Source: Toxorhynchites rutilus septentrionalis (taxonomy: Eukaryota > Arthropoda > Insecta > Diptera > Culicidae). Taken from it: DNA of 64,000 nucleotides. Under the pieces are notes generated by a model. That model was not told the origin of the DNA. It saw only the letters and a list, made by a program, of their open reading frames with translations, and made no database searches. The stretch covers positions 284,529,348 to 284,593,347 of the forward strand of contig NC_073746.1 of assembly GCF_029784135.1 (NCBI RefSeq), given 5' to 3'. Every line of letters starts with the position of its first letter. Position 1 is the first letter of the stretch. A program made the translations under genes and the position numbers. This document shows positions 36,236 to 48,254 of the stretch, one piece after another.

Positions 36236-37511
36236 AAGGGTGTGTCACATCAAATTGCGTCACGAAAAAAACGCTGTAGAAATTCGACCAGTAGACCGAT
36301 CCTTTTGAAAATTTTAGACAGTAAAATAAAAACTATTAAACAACTTTTGGCATTTTCTTTTCATTCATACTTCGAGCCCGTATGCTCGCACCTTCCTCTT
36401 TACCCCGTCCATAAGGTTCTGTACAACGTCAGGTTGTAGTTTTTTTTGAACAGAAATCCATTTTCTCTTGAAGTCCGCCTCCGATTTGACAACTTATGGG
36501 TTCTTCCGGAGGGCCTGCTTCATAATCGCCCAATATTTCTCTATTGGGCGAAGCTCCGGCGCGTTGGGCAGGTTCATTTCCTTTGGCACGAAGGTGACCC
36601 CGTTGGCTTCGTACCACTCCAACACATCCTTTGAATAGTGGCACGAAGCGAGATCCGGCCAGAAGATGGTCGGGCCCTCGTGCTGCTTCAATAGTGGTAG
36701 TAAGCGCTTCTGTAAGCACTCCTTAAGGTAAACCTGCCCGTTTACCGTGCCGGTCATCACGAAGGGGGCGCTCCGCTTTCCTCAAAAGCAGATCGCTTGC
36801 CACACCAAGTACTTTTTGGCAAACTTGGATAGTTTTTGCTTGCGAATCTCCTCCGGAACGCTGAATTTGTCCTCTGCGGAGAAGAACAACAGGCCCGGCA
36901 GCTGACGAAAGTCCGCTTTGACGTAGGTTTCGTCGTCCATTACCAGGCAATGCGGCTTCGTCAGCATTTCGGTGTACAGCTTCCGGGCTCGCGTCTTCTC
37001 CACCATGTTTTGCCTTTCGTCGCGGTTAAGAGCCTTCTGAACCTTGTATGTACGCAGGCCCTCCCGCTGCTTGGTCCGCTGGACGAATGAACTTGACAAA
37101 TTCAGCTTATTGGCGACATCCCGGACCGAACTTCTCGGATCACGTCTAAACTGTGATCTTTTTCACTGACGGAGCATCCATTTTTGCCGTTCTTCGCCTT
37201 CCGGTCGATGGTTAGGTTCTCGAAGTATCGTTTTAGTACTCTGCTGACCGTGGATTGGACGATTCCCAGCATTTTACCGATGTCCCGATGTGACAACTCC
37301 GGATTCTCGAAATGAGTGCGCAGGATTAATTCACGACGCTCTTTTTCGTTCGACGACATTTTTCCAAATTTACGAAAAATTGACAGTGAAGCATGGCCAA
37401 CGTGATATATACACTCTTATCTGATTATAACCGAAAGCTGAAGATATAATTCCAAAAAATTAAATTTCTACAGCGTTTTTTCCGTGATGCAATTTGATGT
37501 GACACACCCTT
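36236..37511 (-). mobile_element. ITmD37E DNA transposon, complete ends
   Basis: A 1276-base element with roughly 49-base inverted ends (AAGGGTGTGTCACATCAAAT on both sides, few mismatches) and TA duplications at 36234-36235 and 37512-37513. It encodes a transposase with a D,D37E triad on the minus strand, the signature of the mosquito ITmD37E family of the IS630-Tc1-mariner superfamily. Ends are intact while the transposase is broken, so it could move only with help from another copy. Confidence 0.92.
36362..37359 (-). pseudogene. ITmD37E transposase pseudogene
   Basis: The ATG at 37359 starts an N-terminal helix-turn-helix (SHRDIGKMLGIVQSTVSRVL). A frameshift near 37105-37130 joins it to QRTKQREGLRTYKVQKALNR. 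The catalytic core has VMDDETYVKAD, then IFWPDLASCH, then PELRPIEKYW, with 37 residues between the second Asp and the Glu. Two in-frame stops interrupt it (TGA at 36784-36782 and TAA at 36496-36494), and the frame ends at 36364-36362. Confidence 0.88.
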
Positions 37512-39375
37512 TAGAAGCTGATAGTTTGCGTGGTTTTGTAAAATCAGCTGATTCATTCTTTCCCTCATGAAAATAATACGACGAACAGGAGAAATAATGA
37601 GCATGCATCGCAAGCGTTATTCTTTTACTTGATATTCACGATGACAGTGACTTCTGTTTGAGGCCATAATTTGGGTCTCAAACTCGATAGTGTAATTTCT
37701 TTGAAATAAAAAGGCACGAAGCCAGATTTAAAATTTAAAATTTGATTACTTGGAATACGTATTCTGCCGCTCTACGTATTGTTGTCCCATGTTCCAAAAT
37801 CATCAACTGAGAAAAACGTAATCAAAGTTTTCTAGCACATTTGTCGTCTACTAGAAGCTGTAAGCGTTTCAATTTAGCAATACACCGGGTTTTTTATAAG
37901 TAGTGAACTATTGTTTGATGAAATGTGTAAAGTTGTCCTAACTGAATCAATCATGCTTGATTACAGGTTCAAAAATTCATGATGGGAACCTGATGCTGTT
38001 TTTTGGAATACTGGGAACAAACAAAAAGTTTTTTGTGTTTTTTCCGAAAGATTATGCATAAAAACATCGTTTTATGAAGAAGGGAGTGATCTGCTACACC
38101 TTTGCAGAATATAAATCTCATTGTTATAAGGCATACGCTAACAAGGTGTGCACATGTTCTGTTTTTTTATTTGTTTGAGAATAAGTTCGTTTTTCCAATC
38201 CAGAAATGAGAATATTAGCTCTGCTGGAAGCGTGACATAACATTCTTGTACCTCAACCGATTCATTTATTATGGATCTACAAAAAACGTGTTTATTCCGC
38301 CTGAAAATCAATTACTATCTTTGACGCTCCCCAAAATCGTAAAACGAGATCGGCCGACAGCTGGCCAACATAATAGTTTGAGGGCAATCGGGAAGCCCAT
38401 CAAACTTTTTCATCGGTCGATACTGAATCGGTGTTCAAACTATTCTTTCATAATTTAGAAATGCAATGTGTAGGCTTTTCCATTAAATAATCTATCACTG
38501 AGAATGAGGTACACACAATACTCTTAGAATCTCTCAATACTACCATTTCAGGACAATAATTTCATTATGGAACGTTTACTTCAACAATCAAACACCAGCT
38601 AAATAGTAAATCGTTCAAAAATAGTCGGCCGGCTGGCTGTCTAGTCTGCGCCCTCTTCACCAACCCGACTGTTTGGTTGACTCGGTACTAGCAGCCCAAC
38701 CCGACCAAACTATCGACCCATAAAAAGCCTGCAGTTTGCGGGGGCTTATATACTCATGAAACTCATGAAATAGTTCTAGTAAGCTTTTATAACATTACGC
38801 CTTTTTCTCTGCGGTTATTTCCGTTGCTCTTATTTCCTCCGCGATGTTTTCTTCTGGAGATCAAATGAATGAGAATGTAAGGGATACACTAGCTTTTAAA
38901 TTTGCTTGTAAACATTAGAATTTACTGCAAAATTTATATAATTTTCTAAAATACTACAAAAACCCGCTTTTGACACTTTTTTTAAAATCGTTGCGAAAAC
39001 TTTAAATATTTTTTTTCGTCAATGCAATTAACTTTATACAGAATTTATTGGAGTTTTTAAAACTCTCTTTCGACTTGTGGTGCGATCATTACCTCTTGAA
39101 TTATTCATCATCAAAGACGAAAGGGGTAATTTTACAGAGCTGGTTGGCGAAAAATTATGTTAGTTAAGAAAATCTTAGCAAAAACAGATTTTTTTTAATT
39201 TCTTCACGATATTGTTGTCCACAGCACATACACACATCAAGCTATAAATATGTACGTAAAATATTCTAATACCTGAATGTTGGCGCTTCAAAATGATGTA
39301 CATCTCATCTGGTTGCGTTGATTTTTCACAAAGTTACAGCATGTTAAAAAAAACAACTTGAAAATGATTCAATCA
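37512..39375. other. Stretch with no recognised gene
   Basis: A GGGTTTTTTATAAGTAG motif near 37886 vaguely resembles mariner-end sequence but has no partner. The GC-richer patch at 38625-38750 contains CATAAAAAG and CTTATATAC but no ORF follows. Confidence 0.4.
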
Positions 39376-39520
39376 GGCGTCGTGCACAAATTACGTTACG
39401 CGATAAAGGGGGGGGGGTTGTGGTTGCGTTACTTTCTGTGTATTAGAGATAGGAGTTACGTAGGGGGGGAGGGGGTCCAAAATCCGGATTTTTAGCGTTA
39501 CGTAAATTGCGCACGACGCC
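39376..39520. mobile_element. Small MITE with GGCGTCGTGC ends
   Basis: The left arm GGCGTCGTGCACAAATTACG and the right arm, the complement of CGTAAATTGCGCACGACGCC, bound 145 bases that include two G runs (near 39408 and 39463). It is hairpin-forming and non-coding. A target duplication is not evident. Confidence 0.75.
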
Positions 39521-41814
39521 TTATATACAATTTTAGACTCGATTATGTATATACAGTTTTTTTTTATTTAAAATATGACTTGTTTCAAGCGAAAATTTAA
39601 TATTTCAGCGTTAAAATGAAAATTAATTGGCTATTATGAGTACAGAGGTGTGAAAGTCGAGATTTTAGTTGATTCTAGTTGAAAATTCGACAGGAATGAT
39701 TAGAAATGATATTGCAGAGAAACTAAGAAAGATAGGAGTTGGGTGCTAAAAAAAATGAATTGAAGAACGGTTAGAAAGATTTAATTTGAGTGATAGAAAC
39801 ATTCAAGTTTATTGTGTGTTTTTGAATAAAATTAATAACAATACCTTGAAAACAACTAAATTTAAAGTTTTTCACTTCTAAAATGTTACATAAATCCACT
39901 ATTTTGGAAGTTTCACAACCATATCCTGTATTAAATTTTCTCATCTTTCAAATGGAAGCAACAGAATTCTCCTACATAGCGTAGTTTTGGAATTCGAGCC
40001 AGTTTAAGGTAAACAGAGTCCGAAATAGAGAAAAAGTTCAATAACTCAGTCATTGAGTCAGTATATTCTATCACTTCCTTTTTTTATGTGAATAAGGCAT
40101 TTAAGGACCTAAAGGGCATTTATTTGTTTCTTTTATATTTAAAAAAACAAAGAATAAATGTATTGAAAACAATCAAAAAAATTTTTTTTACTCGATTACA
40201 TACATTGAGAAGAAATCGGACACTGTATATAATCGAGTCCTCCCTGTACTTACAAATTCAGAAACTTTTCGTTTAGTTAAGTGAGTAAACTCCACATAAT
40301 TTTCTCAACAATGAATAGACATAAAATTCAGTAAATATCAAGTGTAATTGGTTGTTATTTATACAAATTACAATCATAATACTTGCTACTAAAATATTAT
40401 TAGCAATTGTTATAACAAATTGGTTTACAACACAACACAACACAACACAATTACCAATTAATTGTGATTGACAAGTATACTCGTCATGCGTATAAATCAG
40501 TGACCATTAGCTATTTAAATTGTAATTTTTGAGAAAAACAAAACATATTCTCAAATTTAGAGAAGTTCAGAATATGTTAAGTCCATGGTGGAATAAAACA
40601 AACAAATAGAATATATAAACAGTTCGAGATGATGTCATGCGTATGGTTGATGTATGCACTGGTTGAAAAAGTTTACCAGTTCGCATAATGAATTTATTTA
40701 TTTGCGATAATAATGATTTTAGATGTTCGCATTGCTAAAAACTTAAAATCAGTAAGGAATCGTGTCACTGGTATTCGATTTGCAAAGTTCCATTGTGTAT
40801 AATACCCTGTTTCGCTGAATTTCACTCCACAGTAAGATTTGAATGCTTAATTTTATATGTATAATATTTAATTGAATTCATTGCATTTTTAGTTCAATAT
40901 GTATGTAATATAAGCTTATGTTAACCAAAGAAGTAAATATTAGTAATAAAAAATTTATTTTTATGGAATAAAACCATCTTTTTCATACAATATTTTACCA
41001 GCGCAACTTACTCTGTGATTGACGAATATACTCTTCATGGCTCGATTCTGGCGACACAAAACTGTGCACACTTTTTAATGGAGACGCCACAGCTGGTTAA
41101 TAGGGGTCGATGTTTAGACCGCGTTGACCCCCAAAAACAGTTTTCGTTTATATCGACCCCTGGGAAAACGAAATCGGCCACTTTGAGAAACCCTGTTCTA
41201 AATTAAAACGCTGTCAGAAGTTTCTTGGCACACAACTAGAAGCGTTGCAGTAACTAGATAGAAGCGGCCAAATTCTAACTAAAAACAGATTTCACAAGTT
41301 TTATTATATTGTAATTCCACTTTGTGAAACCGTTTTGCTGAGCGATGAAACCGACTGAAAAAGTTGTGGTCGCTGCCCGTAGAGGTGTTCAGCAAAATCT
41401 CAAGGATCGCCACACCCTCATCAGCCCTGTGCTGGTACGGCTCATCGTAAAGGAGCCAAGCAGGTCAGTTCTCACGAGTTCCAGGTCACGATCCTCTCAC
41501 TAAACGTCAAGGACAACACGAAGGGTGCGACCTTCCACGACCAAGACCCAAGGACCCAAAAGAGGCGTTTTACCCCATCGCGCTTCTTCTCACGGTTACA
41601 ATTAAGGGACAGGAGGTTAGACTGCGTTTCCTTCTAGAACCGGCAAATCGTTTCCTCGGTACTGAGCGCAGCCACTCCAGGAAGTTAATCGTAACGGATT
41701 TCAAACCTATCTATGAATTATTATTCCAAATTCCAGGATTTTTTTTTATTTACTTACAATGTATCTTTCCTTCTTTTCTTGTCATCTCCAAACTCTATAC
41801 CAACATCATCATTG
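39521..41814. other. AT-rich stretch, one possible element fragment
   Basis: A short (ACACA)n run lies at 40429-40452. Bases 41340-41700 are less AT-rich and have readable frames (for example KPTEKVVVAARRGVQQNL), but I cannot assign them to a family. Otherwise nothing. Confidence 0.4.
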
Positions 41815-42360
41815 CAGGGCTGTTGTTCAGTATTCTAGCAACATGTCATACCAATCGTCCATCCAACCTTGACGACTGTCTTGATGGGGGATTCACCGTA
41901 GAGTCGCGCCAGTTCGTGGTTCATTCTCATTCTCCATACTTCGTTTTATTGAAGAAGGTTTCGTGCCCGTAGATGACTAGTGGTCCAATCACTGTATATG
42001 GTACACGTCGTACGAGATCGAAGATTGTTGGGTCTTGGGGATTTCAGAGCCCTTAGTAGGCACGACTTCCGTTGACCATCTGTCTTCGAATTTTACTGAT
42101 GCCGATGTTGTCGGTTGCTATTAGCGATCCAAAGTTGACAACTCGTTGACCAGCTTGAGCTTGTCACCGTCGACATTACTACAAAGAACATATTTAGTCT
42201 TAGACGTATCCTAAGCCCAATCAGCCATGCTTCATTTCTCAGTTGGATGTACAAACTTGCAAACGCTGCATGTGTTCTCCCGATTATATCTTCCATGACA
42301 TCTTCTAGCGCCACATTGAAAGGGCTAATCCAACTCCCTTGTGTACGATAGGCGTGACGC
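41815..42360 (-). pseudogene. LINE relic, same family as the inner LINE
   Basis: On the minus strand the fragments FNVALEDVM, DIIGRTHAAFASLYIQL and RNEAWLIGL match FNVALEGVM, DIIGRTHATVADLYTQL and KHEAGLIGL of 27598-28801. Farther along, around 41900, the bases match the NHELAQLYGES-type region. Frames are broken and much is deleted. Confidence 0.75.
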
Positions 42361-43147
42361 AACGCTAATCAATCCATCATGGTAGCCACCTTGCGCATTT
42401 ACAATAGAAAATTTAACCACACAAGCAACCCATCACTTGTTGCTCTGCTACCGCGTGGAGTAGTCGGGCCTAAATTACTTCGAAGTAAGCATGCTCTATA
42501 TGTTTTGAGCTCAGTGTAGGAAAGGAAACAATTTACGACATATGATAGCTTGTATAGTGTTCTCGCGAGGATGAGAGGGTTTTTCATTATTCACACATTC
42601 AACCTCCACGTGAATAACGGCGCTTTTCGGGGCCACCAAAAATAGTAAAAGTAGAATGACCATATTCCACACTTGGTCAAAAATTTGCACGTGGAAGGCG
42701 GCTGTGGTCACTCAGAATACGAGGTGTGTTCAAAAAAAAGAGTGAATTTTCAAGTTCCACGGGCAACGCACATTCGATACTCATTTGTGTTGTTGTTGTG
42801 TTGGTACAAGCTCCTGCAAGATGGCCGAGGAGATGTCAATTACGAGCTTTGCTTTGGACACCTCAACACGTGAACAACAGATGAAAACGGTGAAACAGTG
42901 AACAATATTGTGTTTACTGATGATGTTTGTAGATTATCCGACATCGGATATCGGTATCGGTATCGATATGGGCTCGTACCATACATTTTTATCGGATGTT
43001 TTGATCTATTGTAGTATGTCAGTGAAGTTGGTTTCGAAACTACCTCATTTTGGCCAGATTATTTCCATTACTGATAGCAGCAAATCTTCGATCATACCAA
43101 AATATGTCTAACCGTTAAATCTCTCAAAACTGATTAAACATGTTATA
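42361..43147. other. Stretch with no recognised gene
   Basis: Short frames only, no known motif. A GATATCGGTATCGGTATCGATATG run near 42946 is a minor simple repeat. Confidence 0.4.
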
Positions 43148-43149
43148 TA

Positions 43150-44641
43150 CGAGGGCAGTCCGATAAGTACTTAGCTTACAACAAAAAAATTTCTTGGAAA
43201 AGTAGCGATTTATTTCTCAACACAGTCTCCTTTTAGCTCGATACACTTGACCCAGCGATGTTCCAACTTCTTCAATCCATCTGAAAAATACGTTTTCTCG
43301 CGGTCTGCAAAGTAGGCCGCCGTGGCGGCGATGACCTCCCCATTCGACTCAAATTTCTGCTCGGCGACTGACATTTTCAAGTTTGGATACAAAAAAAGTC
43401 GCACGGGTCCAAATCTTGAGAATACGGGGCCAAATCTGGAGAATACGTAGTGCAATTCGACCAATTTAGCTGTGCTGACGGCGGAATTTCCATTTTTTCC
43501 ATTTTTACAAAATCCGTGGACACGACCGCTTCCACACACGGTCAAAACAAAACTACGTATCCGATTAGGCTGAAATTTTGACAGTAGCCGCTTACGAGAA
43601 TATATAGGAAATCAGGGTAAAACTGACACCCTAAGGAATTCCACATATTTCCAAGATCTAACATGTGTCTTCGACTTCAAATCGTTACAGAACCTCTCTT
43701 CAACTGTTCATGAGCCATTCTACAGTATCTGTTGATCATTTTTTGATTAGCACTCGAATTTTGATAGAATACGAAAATTTATGTTTTCAGATGAAATAAA
43801 TGGGAGTGCGGGTGAGATCGATACCCTGTCGGGAAAAAACCGACACCTTTGAAGAAGCGAATGAAAACTTGTTACAATAATTACAAAGTATTAAGAGGTT
43901 ATCTATATACTATGTGGACACTTTAAGATCCCAGTTTAGGTGAGCATCCACGTGAAATGTGCCGATGGGCGTTGAACGAAGGGATACCATGAGCTCTGCC
44001 AGGCTTCTTTGTTGACATGCCCGATTCAACGTTGGTTCTGGCTGTTTTATTAGTTAAGTTATGCCGTTTTGTCTGTCGAATATGAACACGAGACATCTAC
44101 AAAAAGTAAGAACGCACTGTTCCTGTCTGTGAAACACAAACCAGGTGTCGGTTTTACCTTGACTGAAGGTTTCGGTGTTACTCCGAATGGACTCAAAATT
44201 TCAATACAATGTCTACGAGAATTGATAAGCAACAACACCACCTACCGTCACAAAAACTACATTGAACAATGATCTACGATGAATTAAGTTCCTAAAAGTA
44301 TCGAATTTTCCACAATTTTCCGACTTGAACGCTTAAATTCAACGAGCGATATTTTACATGGACTGTCTTATGTTTGATGGCCGGTTCTGTTTTGTTGTTT
44401 GTTTTGACAGCAAAGCGACTTCCGCAGATGTAAGGTACCTCGAAACGTGAGAAACGACAAGTGTATTCAAGGGACATCGGAAAATTTTCAAAAAATTTCT
44501 TCTGACTGAAAAAATCATGGGGTGTTGATTTTACCCACAGTGTCGGTTTTCCCTGATTTCCACTACTACACGATCAGTAATCTCTCTTGCGATACTGACA
44601 CCATCGGGCGTAGAGGCTAGGTACTTATGGGACCGCCCTCG
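43150..44641 (-). mobile_element. mariner element, disrupted by a nested element
   Basis: Inverted ends CGAGGGCAGTCCGATAAGTA and CGAGGGCGGTCCCATAAGTA (right end read on the minus strand), with TA at 43148-43149 and 44642-44643. A minus-strand frame at 43545-43210 encodes the end of a mariner transposase: FESNGEVIAATAAYFAD, then KTYFSDGLKKLEHRW and VKCIELKGD. The catalytic core is missing, and the middle is occupied by a separate inverted-repeat element at 43607-44561. Confidence 0.85.
43607..44561. mobile_element. Inverted-repeat element inside the mariner
   Basis: A 955-base segment bounded by GGAAATCAGGGTAAAACTGAC and the complement of GTCGGTTTTCCCTGATTTCC. Internal repeats of the end words occur (GGTGAGATCGATACCCTG; GGTGTCGGTTTTACC). 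No transposase was recognised, so it is probably non-autonomous. No convincing target duplication. Confidence 0.7.
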
Positions 44642-44643
44642 TA

Positions 44644-47059
44644 CACTCGACAAAAAAAAATAGAGGAGCAAGGTGCAACATAATTTTTTTGAGTGATTTA
44701 TGAAGGACTGTAATTTTTTTTTAAAATGAACCTCTGAGGATGAAATATACAATTATGTTTAAGCAACAAGTCTATAGTTATGGCATTTTGGATTTTTTTC
44801 TTTTTGCTTAGATGTGTGTATCTATAATGGACAAGAATGAGAATGAAACAAAATCTTTCTTTTTTGAAGCTTTACGTACCCAAACCAATAACGGGTCCAA
44901 TTAGCCTAATCCTTTAACCTTAATTTACTCCATAGAATGGTCCAGTAAGTCTCCTTACTAGAGAGGGGTCTTTAGTTAAATGAAATATTATCCTTTTGTG
45001 TTTGTAATAGGTATTCCAAGAAATAATGTTCGTACAGTAAACCGCTAGAACGTTCTGAAAGCATGATCAAATTCTATAACAGTTTTAAAATCATGTAGCT
45101 TTGAAATGATGTATATTTCATCTTCAGATATTTATTTGTAACGGAGTTACAACCTTTCTAAAATCACTACGATCGCTATCGTTCCTCTATTTTTTTTTCG
45201 AGTGTAGTAAAAAGGTTAACATTGTTTGGGACATGTCTAGCAACACAACAAAACGAACAAAAAGAAATTCGAATGTACGTTTACTTTACTTCTTACATCT
45301 TCTTCTTCTTTTTCTTCTTCTTCTCAGATGACCCCAATGTTACAAGATAAACTCCGCCCTCCCAATGTAGTGTTGCTCGCGTCATTTTCCTTAGTACTCA
45401 ATTGATATTTCTAGGTCAATGTGTATATGTTTTGATTGTACGTTAGTTAAAATTTTAGTACCACTGCAGAAGATGTAGTTTCCAATGCTGTATCTTTTTG
45501 GTCAATTGAACACCACGCATCAAGTTTCCCGCGTAAATGAAGTGTTTGACAAATGGAACGGAAAATCTCTTCCTGAAAACAGAGAACTGATGATTCTTGA
45601 TGATGATTTTTGTACACATTCTTCGAATCTTGTGGCGTGCTCCATTCGACTCGAATTTTGCTTTGATTTTTAGGATGTTAATATATATATTTTTCTCTGA
45701 TGTCGCATTACGGTGTGCTTATCAGTTTATTGGAGACATCTCAGGGGTCGTTTACTTTTCTTACATAATATCTCATCTGATGGATGGTTTCACAGTTATT
45801 TGGAAATAAAAATTCCCACGAACTGACCATAAAATAAAATGATGAGCACGTAAAACCTAACCTAAACGGACCAGAGTGGGAGGTTGCGGATGTGTAATTC
45901 CCGATAGGAACCATCGAAGCAAATATTAAAAGCCATATAAATGTTTTCGACCAGTATTTAGCGATTCCAGCACTTTCATGTGGAATGTTCATGACACCAA
46001 CAAGAATTATTTAGACAGACAACTGATTTTCTTCGATGTTAGCTGTGCAATCAATGCTATCGTTTGCGTTCGGCGAAATTCGCAAATTAAACAGAATTGA
46101 TTTGGTTTCTCGACGATGTCGCATTCCGCTCGGAGATATTTTTCATTTAACGAAATTGCGTATCAACTACTCACGTCTTGAAATTTATTTTTTAATAGCC
46201 TTCATTGTCACACTGAAAATTTGCTATTATGTTCGTGAGGGCCAGAAATCACACAATTAGTGCTCTAGTGCGTGCGAAGTTGGTTGTTGCATACGCAAAA
46301 ATTCACCGGAATTTTCTGAACCATCGGCGGGAAAATGGATATAGATACGCGATTTAGCCTCAGCACGTTTCCCCTCGCTGGCAGCAACACATCACGTAAT
46401 AAGTTGTTCAATACAGAAACTCGATGTGAGACTGGACCGAGACAGCCAGCAGATTCGTGATTCTTGATAAATGCCAGCAACGCGACTGCCAAGGTTTTCT
46501 TCCAATAAATCTAAGCATCGACAGCAGCCCTGTCGATGTAGGAATATTGGATAATCTTCCCCGAGCTCAAATTACATTCCATGGAACAGTATTCTTCAGA
46601 GGATTCGGAGATGCTCCTAGCACGGAGTGAATCAGTGATGTCGGTATGAGATTGAGGTCAACGAGTCATTTATAAAATTCATGGATGCAGCTCATGTCAT
46701 TTATCACTGAGGCTGGCATATCGCCGAATATTTGAAAGATACAAGTTTTGTTAAGTTTTCGTTGAGTAGCTTTGATATGATCATAAATGCTTTATGGTCG
46801 ATATCGTTGGTAATAAAACTGACGGGCAAGATGTTGAGACTATGTGTACTCAAGTAGACCACATCCTGGAAAGAAACGAATTGTGCTTGATTACAGGCGG
46901 GGGAGTAATGAAATGACCTGATGGAATGTGCTGATATTTGTACATCAATTTAGCTATGTTGATTGATAGCAAATGATACAATCTTGCTTTGTCACTTCAA
47001 CATAGATAAATAGTGGAACAATTATTTTGAAATATCGTTTCACTTATCATGAACCCATT
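44644..47059. other. Stretch with no supported gene
   Basis: A CTT-rich microsatellite lies at 45297-45327. The minus-strand frame 45992-45741 is hydrophobic in parts but matches nothing I recognise. No terminal repeats seen. Confidence 0.4.
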
Positions 47060-47065
47060 AAGCGT

Positions 47066-47560
47066 TGAACATTGAGCATTGAACATTGAACGTTAAGCGT
47101 TGAGCATTGATTTAACACGTTCGTTGCCCCGTCACCCAGATATGGGTACCATTTTCGTGCGTTCAGTAGGATTTTTGAAAGGAATTTGATAGAATAGGCA
47201 CTTTAAAGTAGCTATAGGATATATAGAGAAATAGTAAGATTATGACAATATTATTATGATTTTTATACTTTTTCATTTATTTATAGTACGGAAGGTTTGT
47301 ACTGCGGTTTTTTGGCGAAACCCATATAATGTGTATTTGGCATGTGTTATTGTTGTCAATTCGTCTATGAATTAAAAAAAATATTGCTAGATCATTTGAA
47401 AATTGCCTACAAAATAAGTTTGATCTTCATTAAATTATTTATTCGCAAGTTGGGTCCTGCAAGAAAATCAAAAACGTCGCGTTAGGCGACGAACGTGTTA
47501 AACGTTGAGCATTGAGCATTGAAAATTGTGCATTAAGCGTTGAGCGTTAAGTATTGACTT
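47066..47560 (+). repeat. 10-base minisatellite (GTTGAGCATT)n split by a MITE
   Basis: Tandem GTTGAGCATT/GTTGAACATT units at 47066-47111 and 47502-47560, with variants such as GTTAAGC. The two halves were one array before the element at 47116-47497 inserted. Confidence 0.8.
47116..47497. mobile_element. piggyBac-type MITE
   Basis: 382 bases with inverted ends CACGTTCGTTGCC and GGCGACGAACGTG, flanked by TTAA at 47112-47115 and 47498-47501. TTAA duplications are diagnostic of the piggyBac superfamily. No transposase, so it is non-autonomous. Confidence 0.85.
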
Positions 47561-48254
47561 TACAATGGCTTTCGTTTCCGTTTCCGTTTGTACGTGTTCT
47601 CTTCTACTACTGTCATTTTGCTCTAACACGATATTCGTCTTATTCTCTTTATTTGTCCAACTTTACTCTAGTAACTCCATTTACGGCCCTTTAAAGCCGT
47701 TTCTCATGAACCAGAAGCTTCCACCTTCGTTTTCATCGGAATATGATATTCGACCTCCGCTGTTGGAGCCATTTCACCCAATACTCATATCGTAGGGGTT
47801 TTCCATCATTGCATCAAACAAGAATTTTATGAATGGCCGTTGTAATTTAGGGGGTCGGATCATGGCCACTTTCCACTAATACTACAAGACGGTATCTTCA
47901 TGACGTAATGCGCCGTTCAAACCGGCATTTAGCGTACCTTTCTCAGCCGTTCGCAGATAAGTTCTCCTGAGATCTCCTGAGAACGCACAGCTACGATTTT
48001 GATAGACAAAGTACCTTCTGTATCTACTCCTAATTTTACGGAGTTAATATGATATTAATAACAAATTGACGCGTGTAAGCAATACTCGGTGCGTCTCTAT
48101 CAAACTTTTGTAGACAAGAATAACGTGCTTTTATCATATATTTTCAACATAATGAAGGAAAGCTGGCTCATCAAGGGACCGGATATGTTGACATCCCTAC
48201 AAGCTACTAGCTATTCTATTACTTTTCATACGATGACTTAATGCTTTCCATGTA
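47561..48254. other. Stretch with no recognised gene
   Basis: A 76-codon frame at 47565-47795 begins with a hydrophobic run that could be a signal peptide (FVSVSVCTCSLLLLSF), but there is no homology or splice context to support it. Confidence 0.35.

Noticed and set aside
37880..37920. Possible mariner terminal repeat CCGGGTTTTTTATAAGTAG
   Set aside because: Only one end, no transposase sequence and no TA-flanked partner.
38700..38760. Possible core promoter (CATAAAAAG and CTTATATAC)
   Set aside because: No initiator at proper spacing, and no ORF or repeat copy to support transcription.
41340..41700. Possible BEL/Pao gag or protease fragment
   Set aside because: Short translated runs looked suggestive, but no diagnostic motif could be confirmed.
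45741..45992. Minus-strand frame with hydrophobic stretches, considered as a chemoreceptor fragment
   Set aside because: No family motif, no splice-consistent neighbouring exons, and no TYhxxxxxF-type or NPxxY signature.
47565..47795. Small secreted protein candidate with a hydrophobic start
   Set aside because: Only a short hydrophobic N-terminus in an AT-rich repeat-flanked region, no cysteine pattern or homology.
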